NCBI RefSeq assembly: GCF_020905375.1
Contig: NZ_JAJJBU010000032.1
Location: 1 to 64,000 of the forward strand
Reading direction: 5' to 3'
From: Arthrobacter cryoconiti
GTDB taxonomy: Bacteria > Actinomycetota > Actinomycetes > Actinomycetales > Micrococcaceae
Length of the DNA: 64,000 nt
Numbering within the stretch: the stretch's first letter is position 1; each line of letters starts with the position of its first letter. Below are positions 8,943 through 17,784 of the stretch, piece after piece. The notes beneath the pieces were generated by a model that was given only the letters and a program-made list of their open reading frames with translations, was not told where the DNA came from and ran no database searches. The position numbers and the translations under genes are program-made.

Positions 8943-9569
8943 ATGATGGGATCAGCTTTAGCCGGATTTCTAGCAGTGGCCATACTGGTGGTGGTGACAA
9001 CAGCTGGAACTATCTGGCTGGTAAAAGTCCGGCCAGCAATGGAGCGTGATCCCGACACTCAGTTTTGGTACTGCTTTGCCGGGATGTCTATTCTTCTTCC
9101 GGCAATTCTGGGGACAGCAGTGGTGAACCGATGGGCTGGCGCGGCCATGGTGGCAATCGCTGCGGCCACGTGGTGGCATGTCAACAAGATGGTATGCCGG
9201 CGGCTAATGCAGGCCAAGGAACTATCCGCAAGCGTGAGTGCGGATGCCGTCCTTGCTGAACTTTCAAACCGGCACAATGCGGTTCTCATGCGCTGGAGCC
9301 ACTACGAACTGGACCCAGCAGCGGCCATCGACTTTCCATCCATGAGCGACGTCCATGTCCCGGAGACTTCGGCGCTAACAAAGGCCTACGCTGTGGCTAG
9401 CAAGATGCGCCAAGATACCGCCGACGGAGAATTTCATGACTACGAAGCCGCGGTGACGTCACTGGAAATTAGTTTTGTGATAGCCGAAGATGCAGCCCAT
9501 GCGAGCGCTGAGACCTTTGCTTCGGAGATGCTAGCGAACCACCATGACGGGGCAGTGCGCTTGGTTTAA
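8943..9569 (+). CDS. Hypothetical membrane protein
   Basis: I do not recognise this 208-residue protein. It has a strongly hydrophobic N terminus: helix one at about residues 5-28, then a helix pair at about 45-78 with a short loop. A soluble mostly helical tail of about 130 residues follows and is presumably cytoplasmic. The ATG has a good GGGAGG box 8 nt upstream. Its 3' end overlaps the convergent universal stress protein gene by 39 bp, which is unusual but compatible with both being real. No function can be assigned from the sequence or the neighbours. Confidence 0.6.
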   Translation: MMGSALAGFLAVAILVVVTTAGTIWLVKVRPAMERDPDTQFWYCFAGMSILLPAILGTAVVNRWAGAAMVAIAAATWWHVNKMVCRRLMQAKELSASVSADAVLAELSNRHNAVLMRWSHYELDPAAAIDFPSMSDVHVPETSALTKAYAVASKMRQDTADGEFHDYEAAVTSLEISFVIAEDAAHASAETFASEMLANHHDGAVRLV

Positions 9570-9977
9570 CACCGCTGCGCCTGCTGAACCAAGAAGTAAG
9601 CCCATGACGCCACCGCGTCCACGGCGTCCTACTACGACGTAGCGGGCGCCTTCGCTAGCAGCCACAAGAACAGTAGCGGCGGAGCCCCGCTCAACCCTGC
9701 TGCTCAGTAGGGCCGGGAGGCTCTCCCCAAAGGCTTCTGCCAGAGCTCCGTCAAGAACGTGTCGGGCGCCTTCGGCAAAGCTGCCGATCCCCAAGGCTTC
9801 GTAGCTGGACCCCTTTGTTGGTGGCTCCCACGCCGCCACGGCTTCAACAACGCCACCCAGTTCCGCCGCGAGACGGACGGCTTCTTGCACGGCACGGACG
9901 GATGTTTCCGACCCGTCTACACCCACCACTATCCGTGGCTGTGCTTCCGATCGCATGCCGACGCTCAAGTCAGTCAA
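9531..9977 (-). CDS. Universal stress protein (UspA family)
   Basis: A single-domain UspA protein of about 148 residues. It opens with the strand IVVGVDGSETS and ends with the ATP-binding signature VVVGRRGRGGVMGLLLGSAG followed by HCPVMVV, as in ATP-binding Usp proteins. Such proteins accumulate in stasis or energy limitation; the exact role is not predictable. The frame extends to a TTG at 10037. I choose the TTG at 9977 because AAAGGAG sits 6 nt before it; an ATG 21 bp further in is the other option. Its 3' end overlaps the convergent membrane protein gene. Confidence 0.88.
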   Translation of the reverse strand: MTDLSVGMRSEAQPRIVVGVDGSETSVRAVQEAVRLAAELGGVVEAVAAWEPPTKGSSYEALGIGSFAEGARHVLDGALAEAFGESLPALLSSRVERGSAATVLVAASEGARYVVVGRRGRGGVMGLLLGSAGAAVLNQAHCPVMVVR

Positions 9978-10070
9978 GGCGGGCTCCTTTAGGGGCTCAT
10001 TTTGCTCCGAACCCCTAGTCTTACCCAGAATCTCCAAAGACTGAAATCACTGTGCAAAGACACCCAAGGA

Positions 10071-12371
10071 TTAGTTGCCGTTCCCAGCGCTCGGCGTGCT
10101 GGTACTTGTCCCATTTCCGTTATCGTTGCTGGCCGCTGGTGGAACTACCGTCTTCGCCGGGGCACGATCGCTTCCAAGAGGGTCGTTCGAACCAACAACG
10201 AGGGGCGGTGTAGCCGAGAGCATGATCGCCGGAGGCCGCTCCAGACTGGCTGCTTGATATGCGGGGTTGGTCGCTGCCGCGTTCATGATCGCTGACCACT
10301 GGGTACCGGCCAAGTTTGCGCCATCCACCACTGGCCAATAGCGACCGTTGATGACAATGTTCTGGTTCGCCCAGGCCTTCCCAATACCCTTGTAACTGCC
10401 AAACCATGAAGCCGTTGAGATTCCGGAGTTAGCCCCTACCGTCCAGGTGTTGGCGTTGTAGTCGGTGGTACCCGTCTTCGCAAACGTATTCGCCTTGTCA
10501 TTGAGTGGAATTTGATAGCCGGAGCCGCGAACCAGTACCTGCTGCAACGCAAATTTCACTCCGTTGGCAACATCTTTATTGATGGTCTGCTGGCAGTTAG
10601 CCCCCGGCACCGGGTAGCTCTTGCCAGCAGAATTCGTTACCGAAACTAAGGCGATTGGATCGCACCGAACACCGTTGTTGGCAAAGGTCGCCATCATGGT
10701 CGCCATATTCAATGGGGCCACATTGGGTGTTCCGATCAATGCTGGGATCGAGGAGAGGTCATAGGGTTTGTTGGTCCCACCATCCAGGATCCCGGAAGCC
10801 GTCGCCATTTTCTGTATGTCACAAAAATCCAAAGCCGCCGCTGTTTGGAACGTGATGGTGTTGATCGAGTTATACAGTCCTTCCAAAGCTGTTTGTGGGA
10901 AGTAGTGATGGCTATCGTCATTCGGGAGGAGATTGGACCCTGGTACTGCAGGATCATAGGCACCCGAGGTTGTGCCACAACTATTTTTCCACGGGAAGTT
11001 TTGCGGGTATTTCTGGACCGCCCCATTCACCATCGTCATCATGGAATGTCCCGAGTTTAGCCACTGCGCAAAAACGATCGGCTTGAACGTTGAGCCAATT
11101 TGGAAGCCGCCAGCACCATGCAAGGGATTCCCATTGAGATCATTCACCGGCAATGCAAAGTTGCCCATATAATTCCCGGGCACATTGGCCGGGTTGTACA
11201 CAGTGTTTTGGGCCATGGTCAAGACTTTGCCCGTGCCCGGTTGAACGCTGACGACGGCGGCACCACGCTGCAGGGGGTCGGTCGCACCCATGGTCGCATT
11301 TACCTGGTCCTGTGCTACCTGCTGCAAAGCAGGGTCAAGTGTGGTGGTGATGGTCAGTCCGCCCTGGTAAAGGGTATTGCTTCGGTCATCCGCTGTGGCA
11401 CCAAATGCCGGATCGTTGAGTACCAGCTGCTGAACATAGTCACAGAAATACGGGGCCGTAGCGGCCGCAACGCAACCTTGTGTGGACTTGTGCACGTCAA
11501 GAGTAAGTGGCGTCTTCAGCGCCGTGTCATAGTCCGCCTGCGTGATCTTCTTTTGCGAGAGCATCTTGGAGAGGACCTCGTTGCGCCTTGACGTGACATG
11601 TTCTGGCTGTGTTAGCGGGTCATAGTAGGCGGGACTGTTGACGACGCCGGCCAGGGCTGCAGCCTGGGCCAGCGTGAGGTCCTTGGCCGACGTGTTGAAA
11701 TATAGTTTCGATGCCGCTTGAATACCGTAGGCGCCATTGCCGAAGTAGATGATGTTCAGATATCCGGCCAGGATGTCGTCTTTTGACATCTTCTTTTCCA
11801 AGCCGATGGACAACTTAATCTCGTTGAGCTTGTCCGCAATCGTCTTTTGCTGGCCCAGTTTGGCCGCGTCAGTGTTGCCACTGGAGACTAGCTTCTCGAT
11901 GATGACGTTGTTGACATACTGCTGAGTAATGGTCGAGGCACCTTCGCGGCCTCCCTGCGCTGTGGCGACAAGGGCGCGGGCAATGCCAGTGAGGTCTATG
12001 CCACCATGCTCATAAAACCGTGAGTCCTCGATCGAGACAACACCACTTTTGATGTAGGCAGACATGTCAGCCAAGCTAACGTCTTGCCGGTCTTGTTCGT
12101 AAAACCTGGCAATGGTGGAGCCATCACTGGCCAAAACCTTGGTGGATTGTGCCGGGGCCTTGAAGTCCAGCGTGCTCGGCAGTTGATCCAACATAACGTT
12201 GGATCCGGCAACAGCCGCCGTAGCCAATGCACCGGCAGGAACGAATAAGGCAGCCACCAGAACTCCGCAGAGACCGCAAACCAAAGCAAGCCGAAGGAGG
12301 TTTCCCACAGCGAACCCGCCACTACGCCAGACGGATGATGAGTTCTGCGCTCCGCGGTTTGGTTTGCTCAT
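10071..12371 (-). CDS. Class A penicillin-binding protein (bifunctional transglycosylase/transpeptidase)
   Basis: A 766-residue peptidoglycan synthase. A short cytoplasmic N terminus leads to one membrane helix (about 25-58). The GT51 glycosyltransferase domain follows, with SIEDSRFYEHGG (catalytic Glu about 115) and the STITQQYVNN block. The penicillin-binding transpeptidase domain has STFK (about 427-430), SIN (about 502-504) and KTGTT (about 631-635). All catalytic residues are present. The C terminus is a low-complexity Pro/Ser/Thr/Gly/Asn tail, common in actinobacterial PonA proteins. It polymerises and cross-links glycan strands at the outer face of the membrane. AGGAAGG precedes the ATG. 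It is monocistronic. Confidence 0.95.
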   Translation of the reverse strand: MSKPNRGAQNSSSVWRSGGFAVGNLLRLALVCGLCGVLVAALFVPAGALATAAVAGSNVMLDQLPSTLDFKAPAQSTKVLASDGSTIARFYEQDRQDVSLADMSAYIKSGVVSIEDSRFYEHGGIDLTGIARALVATAQGGREGASTITQQYVNNVIIEKLVSSGNTDAAKLGQQKTIADKLNEIKLSIGLEKKMSKDDILAGYLNIIYFGNGAYGIQAASKLYFNTSAKDLTLAQAAALAGVVNSPAYYDPLTQPEHVTSRRNEVLSKMLSQKKITQADYDTALKTPLTLDVHKSTQGCVAAATAPYFCDYVQQLVLNDPAFGATADDRSNTLYQGGLTITTTLDPALQQVAQDQVNATMGATDPLQRGAAVVSVQPGTGKVLTMAQNTVYNPANVPGNYMGNFALPVNDLNGNPLHGAGGFQIGSTFKPIVFAQWLNSGHSMMTMVNGAVQKYPQNFPWKNSCGTTSGAYDPAVPGSNLLPNDDSHHYFPQTALEGLYNSINTITFQTAAALDFCDIQKMATASGILDGGTNKPYDLSSIPALIGTPNVAPLNMATMMATFANNGVRCDPIALVSVTNSAGKSYPVPGANCQQTINKDVANGVKFALQQVLVRGSGYQIPLNDKANTFAKTGTTDYNANTWTVGANSGISTASWFGSYKGIGKAWANQNIVINGRYWPVVDGANLAGTQWSAIMNAAATNPAYQAASLERPPAIMLSATPPLVVGSNDPLGSDRAPAKTVVPPAASNDNGNGTSTSTPSAGNGN

Positions 12372-12568
12372 AGGGATTTGGCCTTCCTGGTGACAAAATT
12401 GCTGCCTGCGAGAACCAAAATCTCACAAGGCACATGAGCAGTCTGCACCCTTAACGTGAGAATTTGCTGAAAACCCGGCTAATGCCTGCCCGCCAGCTCC
12501 TGCGGCAATGACTGTGACCGGCGGTGATAGCTTTGAAAGAGAGCAATTCCACTGCTAAAGGAACCACT

Positions 12569-13336
12569 ATGACGCCGCCAGCAGAAGCTGTTTATCCCTC
12601 CGCTAACACTGTTGCAGATTTTGCGAAACGTCTGCAACGAGTCAAGGACCGCATCAAAATGGCTGCCGGTCGGGTGGGTCGCGCGTCCTCTGACGTAACA
12701 CTGCTTCCCGTGAGCAAGACCGTGGATTCCGAACGTATCCGAATTGCCCTCAGCGCTGGCATCACCGACTTAGGTGAAAATAAGGTCCAAGAAGCCTTGA
12801 GGAAAAGTGTCGAGCTCGCTGACGTAGGCGGCTTGCGATGGCATGTCATCGGGCATCTCCAGAGCAATAAAGCTAAATTCGTGGCGCGGTTCGCCCACGA
12901 ATTCCAGGCCCTTGACAGCCTCAAGGTGGCCCGTGCCCTCAACTCACGCCTTGAGATTGAAGACCGCACCCTAGAAGTATTCATTCAGGTCAACACGTCA
13001 AAAGAGGACAGCAAGTATGGTCTGCCGCCAGGCGAAGTCGCCGCGTTTTTAGCCGCGTTGCCGGCGTTCGAGCGGCTCAAGGTCAAAGGTTTGATGACCC
13101 TGGCCATCAACAGTGACGACACAGAGCGGGTGCGAGGCTGCTTTAGAGAGTTGCGCCAACTCCGTGATGTTCTGCACCAAACCGCGCCCGACGGCGTCGA
13201 GCTCACCGGTTTATCAATGGGCATGTCCGGCGACTTCGAGCTCGGCGTAGAGGAAGGCGCCACAGTGGTTCGCGTGGGTCAAGCCATCTTCGGAGCCCGG
13301 TCGCTGCCGGATAGCTACTACTGGCCAGGCCCGTAA
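12569..13336 (+). CDS. YggS-family pyridoxal phosphate homeostasis protein
   Basis: A cytosolic PLP-binding TIM-barrel protein (PLPHP/YggS/PROSC family) of 255 residues. It shows LLPVSKT with the PLP lysine, LGENKVQEA, WHVIGHLQSNK, KGLMTLA, LSMGMSGDFELGVEEGATVVRVGQAIFG, all family signatures. It carries PLP without a known catalytic reaction and buffers free PLP and amino/keto acid pools. The frame is open from 12524, but the ATG at 12569 has an AAGGA box and matches the usual start. Unlike many actinobacteria it is not beside ftsZ or sepF here. It is followed by yciO after 38 bp. Confidence 0.92.
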   Translation: MTPPAEAVYPSANTVADFAKRLQRVKDRIKMAAGRVGRASSDVTLLPVSKTVDSERIRIALSAGITDLGENKVQEALRKSVELADVGGLRWHVIGHLQSNKAKFVARFAHEFQALDSLKVARALNSRLEIEDRTLEVFIQVNTSKEDSKYGLPPGEVAAFLAALPAFERLKVKGLMTLAINSDDTERVRGCFRELRQLRDVLHQTAPDGVELTGLSMGMSGDFELGVEEGATVVRVGQAIFGARSLPDSYYWPGP

Positions 13337-13374
13337 AAATAGCGCAGCCAGTGTCACAGACGTAAGCTAACGAC

Positions 13375-13995
13375 ATGGCCAAGTTCCTAGACATTCACCC
13401 GCAAGACCCCCAGCCTCGAGCAGTAGCCCAAGTGGTGGAACTGCTTAAGTCCGGAGGCTTAATCGCCTACCCCACGGACTCGTGTTATGCCCTTGGCGCT
13501 CAAATTGGAAATCGGGAAGCCTTGGATAGGATCCGCTCCATCCGACACCTAGATAGCAAGCACCACTTCACACTGGTCTGTAAGGACTTTGCCCAACTGG
13601 GCCAATTTGTCATGGTAGATAATGACATCTTCCGCAGCATCAAGGCCGTCACCCCGGGACCCTACACGTTCATTCTGCCCGCCACCAAGGAGGTACCGCG
13701 ACGTCTGGCTCACCCCAAGAAGAAAACAGTAGGCGTGCGTATCCCAGACAGCCCCCTCATCCACGCTATTTTGGATGCATTGGGCGAACCTTTGCTCTCC
13801 AGCACACTCCTGCTCCCGGATGAAGAAACACCGCTGACGCAGGGTTGGGAAATTAAAGAGAGGCTAGAACACGTAGTGGATGCCGTCATCGATTCCGGCG
13901 ACGTGGGAGCGGAACCAACAACTGTGATCGATTTTTCCAGGGGTTATGCTGAGGTGGTTCGGCAGGGCATGGGTGACGCCGCTCGGTTTATTTAA
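13375..13995 (+). CDS. yciO: YciO family protein (Sua5/YrdC-like)
   Basis: A 206-residue protein matching E. coli YciO nearly end to end: IHPQDPQPRAVAQ, AYPTDSCYALG, FTLVCKDFAQL, PGPYTFILPATKEVPRR, KKKTVGVRIPDSP, PTTVIDFS. The family shares the YrdC fold that makes threonylcarbamoyl-AMP for the t6A37 tRNA modification. YciO has its own consensus and its cellular role is less well settled than that of TsaC. It follows the PLP protein by 38 bp. Its end overlaps the convergent hrpB gene by 8 bp, so the two share their 3' ends with no room for a terminator. Confidence 0.93.
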   Translation: MAKFLDIHPQDPQPRAVAQVVELLKSGGLIAYPTDSCYALGAQIGNREALDRIRSIRHLDSKHHFTLVCKDFAQLGQFVMVDNDIFRSIKAVTPGPYTFILPATKEVPRRLAHPKKKTVGVRIPDSPLIHAILDALGEPLLSSTLLLPDEETPLTQGWEIKERLEHVVDAVIDSGDVGAEPTTVIDFSRGYAEVVRQGMGDAARFI

Positions 13996-16591
13996 GCTCC
14001 ATCCGGCTCTTTACTTTGGCTGTAGCTCGGGCCGTCCACGGATCCTCCGGCCAGGGATGTTTGGGGTAGCGTCCACGCATCTCCGCACGTACTTGAGCAT
14101 AGGGCCCAGACCAAAATGAGGCCAGATCCCCTGTTACAGCGAGCGGGCGCCCGGCTGGAGACAGCAAGTGGAAAAGCACCGGTACTCGTCCTGCAACGAT
14201 CTTTGGCGTTTCTGCCCAACCGAAGCACTCCTGCAGTTTCACCGCCACTACCGGATGGCCCGTTGCATCCGCGTCGGCGTAATCAATGCGGATCAAGGAA
14301 CCACTAGGCACCCTCAGGCGCTCAGGCACCAGTTCTGCCAGCCGAGCCGCCTCCGGCCAGGGCAAGAGCCTGCGCAAGGGCTCAAGGAGATCCACTTTCT
14401 CAACGAGAAGCCCAGCTGAAATCGCTTCAAGTTCTGGCGTGAGCCAGTCCGCAATCCGCTCCAATAGGCCAGCATCACTCACGTCTGGCCAGGGATCCCC
14501 GAGCACTCGGTGGAGCATGGCTAATCTATGCCGCAGCCCGTCAGCGGCCATAGACCAGCGCAGCATTCCCATGCCTTCTACCTGAAGGGCTTGGGCCACT
14601 GCAGTACGGCCCTGCTCCTTCGTAGCTCTAACGGGAGTGGATGAGCGCAGGATGGCCCCTAGCTTGCGTTCCCTGCGGGCGGACAGCTTGCCTTTGCTAA
14701 ATTGCACCACCACTGTGTCCGTGGCAAGGTGCCTGGCTCCGAAGCAGGCACTCTCAACACTCAGGGGTGCTGCACTTCGGATCACCGCACCGGTTCCTGC
14801 CGCGTCCAGGCCCGAAGCCCTTGATACCTCGGCCACGGCAAGCCATTCGTTCCCGGATAATGTGCTGGAGAGCGGCAGCCCGGCACGAGTACCTGAGGCG
14901 AGCAAGTATTGTCGGGTGTCCCCAACCCTCCGAGCAACCCGATCCGGATAGGCAAGCGCCACAACGAGGCCCCAGCAGTCATCCGCTCCTGCTCCACCGA
15001 GATCGGCTACGTTTGGCAGCATTTGTCTTCGTGCAATTTTCTCCATCCGGGACGTGTCCTCAACCCATCGGCGTGCCGACGGATCCCGTCCAGAGCGCAG
15101 CGATGTCAGCAGGCGGGGCAGGTCAGCTCCCGGTGCCCTGTAATCTCCAGCTACAAGCGCCACAGTCTCAGCAGCCTTGCGTGGGCCCACAGTTGCAGCT
15201 CCGTCCAGCAGTGCGCGAGCTAGTCTGGGATCCGCCGGAATCCGGGCCAAGGTCTTACCCAGAGGAGTAGCTTGGCCTCCGGCATCTACAGCACCCAGTT
15301 CGGTAAGTACTTCGATGGCCTCTGCCATGGCTGCCTGGGGCGGCGCCGAGGGTAAGGCCATCCCTTTTCCACCGGGCGCTCCCCAGCAGGCAAGTACCAG
15401 AGCCGCGGCACTTAGATCAGCGACTGAGATTTCCGGTAATTGGTTTGCGGCTGCGGCGCCGAACGTTTTTTCCGCGTAACAACGAACTACGGTGCCGGGG
15501 CCTTGCCGGGCTGCACGGCCGGCTCGCTGGACCGCCGATGCCTGTGAACAGGACACTGTGACCAGTCCGCTCATGCCCCGACCGGCGTCCCGGCGGGGTT
15601 CTCGTGATAGCCCTGCGTCGACGACCAAGCGAACTCCCGGAATGGTAAGCGAGGATTCGGCGAGTGCTGTGGAGACAATGATGCGTGGCGGACCGCCGGG
15701 CAGCCTCCCTGACACGGCACGATCTTGGGCGCTGGCGGGCACTTGCCCGTGCAGTTCAATGACTTCGGCTACCAGACTCCTCGCGCGATCGGGACTTCTG
15801 GCACCAAGTTCCCGCAGGCGTGCTGCAACGTAGCTAACTTCCCAGGCTCCGGGGGCAAAGACCAACGCGTCCGCTTCAGTGTTGCGGGCCAATGCCTCGG
15901 CATGACTCTGCTCCGCGACAGACGCCACATGGTTCAAAAATGCCCTGCTCACCCCGCGCTGATCCATTCGTGGTCCCTGTGCTGGCGCCCACACACATTC
16001 CAGGGGAAACAGCACCGACGGGGAGGAAATGATCGGAGCCGGGTTGCCGGCGTCGTCCTTCAAAAGGGCCGCAAAGAGCGGTGCCTCTACCGTGGCAGAC
16101 ATCGCCACCAAGGTCAGGTCCCCCCGCAGTTCGCGGACCTCTGCAAGCATTCCCAACAGCAGATCGGTTTCAAGCCCCCGTTCGTGGACCTCATCCAGGA
16201 CGACGGCGGCCACGTCGTCTTGCCCCGGATCGCTCAGTAAGCGCCGCAGCAAAATCCCGGGCGTGACAAACTCCACTATGGTATTGGGCCCGGCGTGGCG
16301 TTCACCTCGAACGGTATAGCCAACCCGTCCGCCCAGCGCGGTGCCATCTAAGGCAGCGAGTCGCCTGGCAGCGGATCGGGCGGCCACCCGGCGCGGCGCG
16401 GTGACAATGATTCGTCCGGCACCTCTCTGACGCAGCGTGGCCAGCAACGGGGGAACCAGCGTAGTCTTCCCAGTTCCAGGAGGTGACTGAACGACGGCGG
16501 CCGCACCCGGTGCGCAGACAACCTCACGAAGGGCTGGCAACGAACTGGCAAAAGCCAAACCCGCACCAATAGAATCCAGATCAAAGAGCAT
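13988..16591 (-). CDS. hrpB: ATP-dependent RNA helicase HrpB (DEAH family)
   Basis: An 867-residue DEAH-box helicase. Walker A GTGKTT is at about 39-44, TAPRR at 64-68, DEVH (HrpB form of the DEAH box) at 133-136 and SAT at 165-167. The second RecA domain has the IIVSTALAESSLTIPGVRLVVDAG and QRAGRAARQGPG motifs. HA2 and the HrpB-specific C-terminal domain follow, ending with GPYAQVRAEMRGRYPKHPWPEDPW. Its RNA role in bacteria is poorly defined. The helicase core is intact. It is followed on the same strand by nothing and preceded, 5 bp upstream, by the small monooxygenase gene, so the two may be co-transcribed. Confidence 0.93.
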   Translation of the reverse strand: MLFDLDSIGAGLAFASSLPALREVVCAPGAAAVVQSPPGTGKTTLVPPLLATLRQRGAGRIIVTAPRRVAARSAARRLAALDGTALGGRVGYTVRGERHAGPNTIVEFVTPGILLRRLLSDPGQDDVAAVVLDEVHERGLETDLLLGMLAEVRELRGDLTLVAMSATVEAPLFAALLKDDAGNPAPIISSPSVLFPLECVWAPAQGPRMDQRGVSRAFLNHVASVAEQSHAEALARNTEADALVFAPGAWEVSYVAARLRELGARSPDRARSLVAEVIELHGQVPASAQDRAVSGRLPGGPPRIIVSTALAESSLTIPGVRLVVDAGLSREPRRDAGRGMSGLVTVSCSQASAVQRAGRAARQGPGTVVRCYAEKTFGAAAANQLPEISVADLSAAALVLACWGAPGGKGMALPSAPPQAAMAEAIEVLTELGAVDAGGQATPLGKTLARIPADPRLARALLDGAATVGPRKAAETVALVAGDYRAPGADLPRLLTSLRSGRDPSARRWVEDTSRMEKIARRQMLPNVADLGGAGADDCWGLVVALAYPDRVARRVGDTRQYLLASGTRAGLPLSSTLSGNEWLAVAEVSRASGLDAAGTGAVIRSAAPLSVESACFGARHLATDTVVVQFSKGKLSARRERKLGAILRSSTPVRATKEQGRTAVAQALQVEGMGMLRWSMAADGLRHRLAMLHRVLGDPWPDVSDAGLLERIADWLTPELEAISAGLLVEKVDLLEPLRRLLPWPEAARLAELVPERLRVPSGSLIRIDYADADATGHPVVAVKLQECFGWAETPKIVAGRVPVLFHLLSPAGRPLAVTGDLASFWSGPYAQVRAEMRGRYPKHPWPEDPWTARATAKVKSRMELK

Positions 16592-16596
16592 CAGAT

Positions 16597-16920
16597 CTAG
16601 CCGATCTGTAGCTCTCCCATTTCACCCCAAGAGTCGCCTTCCACTTTCCGCGAAACAATCTTTGGGGTGGCGGCCAGAGCGGGACGCATGTCCTCCATGG
16701 CCGCTTTGAAATGGGGACTGCCGACATGTGCGCTCGCAGCGGCATCGTCAGCGAAGGCTTCCACAAGCACGAAGTCCTCAGAGCTCTCCACACTTCGAGA
16801 CCACTCGAACCAGAGATTGCCAGCTTCCTGACGTGTAGCTGCAGTGAACGGTGCCACCATATCCATAAACCGTTCGCTGAACCCCGGTAGGGTATGGAAC
16901 TTTACAACGATGAAATACAT
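16597..16920 (-). CDS. Putative quinol monooxygenase (ABM domain)
   Basis: A 107-residue single ABM (antibiotic biosynthesis monooxygenase) domain protein of the YgiN type. It begins YFIVVKFHTLPGFSERFMDMV, has the RQEAGNLWFEWSRSVE segment and the FVLVEAFADDAAASAHVGSPHFK segment with the conserved His. Such small ferredoxin-fold dimers oxidise quinols or aromatic compounds without cofactor, or act in heme degradation. Its physiological substrate cannot be told. It lies 5 bp upstream of hrpB on the same strand. Confidence 0.8.
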   Translation of the reverse strand: MYFIVVKFHTLPGFSERFMDMVAPFTAATRQEAGNLWFEWSRSVESSEDFVLVEAFADDAAASAHVGSPHFKAAMEDMRPALAATPKIVSRKVEGDSWGEMGELQIG

Positions 16921-16954
16921 AGTCCTAGCTTAGCCAGCTGCGCAGCAACGCGAA

Positions 16955-17620
16955 TCACCAGCCGCGCTCACGCCACAGTGAAAGCTCGGAGCGTTCACTC
17001 CCCAGCGTGGTGGCTTCGCCGTGGCCTGGAAGCACCGCGGAGTCCAGCGGGTACACATCAAATAGGCGTTCTTGTACGTCGTTGAGCAAAGAGATAAAGC
17101 GAGCAGGGTCCCCTCCGGTGTTACCCACTCCCCCTGGGAACAGTGAATCGCCGCTGAAGATGAGCGTGGATGGCCCAGCTTCCAAAATATAGGCCATCGA
17201 GCCAGGCGTATGACCCCGTAGATGAACGGCCGTGAGGATTAGGCCGTCTGCGTCCAGAACATCTCCGTGATCAAGCAAGCGGTCTATTCCCACCCCGGTT
17301 TCCTCCTTGATACTTGCCGCATCCTCTCTGCCCACAGCGGTGGGAACACCCGTTTGCACTGTGATCTCTGCTAGCGCCCGGATGTGGTCCCAGTGGCTGT
17401 GGGTCGTAGCGATGAGACACAGACGCGGGGGAACGTCAGCGTCATGGGAGGCATCTGAAAGTAACCGCTGGATGGCCGGAGCGTCGTCAGCGGCGTCAAT
17501 GAGTATTTGTGCGCCATGGCCCTTGTGGGTGATCAGATAGACGTTGTTCGCCATGTCCGAGACTATGGTGCGGCGGACGGTGACGGTGGGCAGGTCGTAC
17601 AACAACGTGGAATCGCTCAT
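16955..17620 (-). CDS. MBL-fold metallo-hydrolase
   Basis: A 221-residue glyoxalase II-like metallo-beta-lactamase. The metal motif HSHWDH is complete (about 74-79: H-x-H-x-D-H). LRGHTPGSMAYILE gives the third His, FSGDSLFPGGVGNT the bridging Asp, and VLPGHGEATTLGSE the last His. There is no signal peptide, so it works in the cytosol on a thioester, ester or glutathione/mycothiol-type conjugate. It lies 34 bp upstream of the ABM monooxygenase on the same strand, so a small detoxification operon with it is possible but not proven. Confidence 0.88.
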   Translation of the reverse strand: MSDSTLLYDLPTVTVRRTIVSDMANNVYLITHKGHGAQILIDAADDAPAIQRLLSDASHDADVPPRLCLIATTHSHWDHIRALAEITVQTGVPTAVGREDAASIKEETGVGIDRLLDHGDVLDADGLILTAVHLRGHTPGSMAYILEAGPSTLIFSGDSLFPGGVGNTGGDPARFISLLNDVQERLFDVYPLDSAVLPGHGEATTLGSERSELSLWRERGW

Positions 17621-17784
17621 GGACCAAGGTTAGCTGTCCGTGGTCGCTTGGGAAGTCTCCTTTCATCGGAGATCTCGCAGCTAAATCTCACAGACGTCCC
17701 TTGACGGGAATAGCGTCTGTTCCCATCACGTTCACCTTGGAGTACACAGCCCAGATTTTGGGAACCAATGATTTTGGAGCGTCA

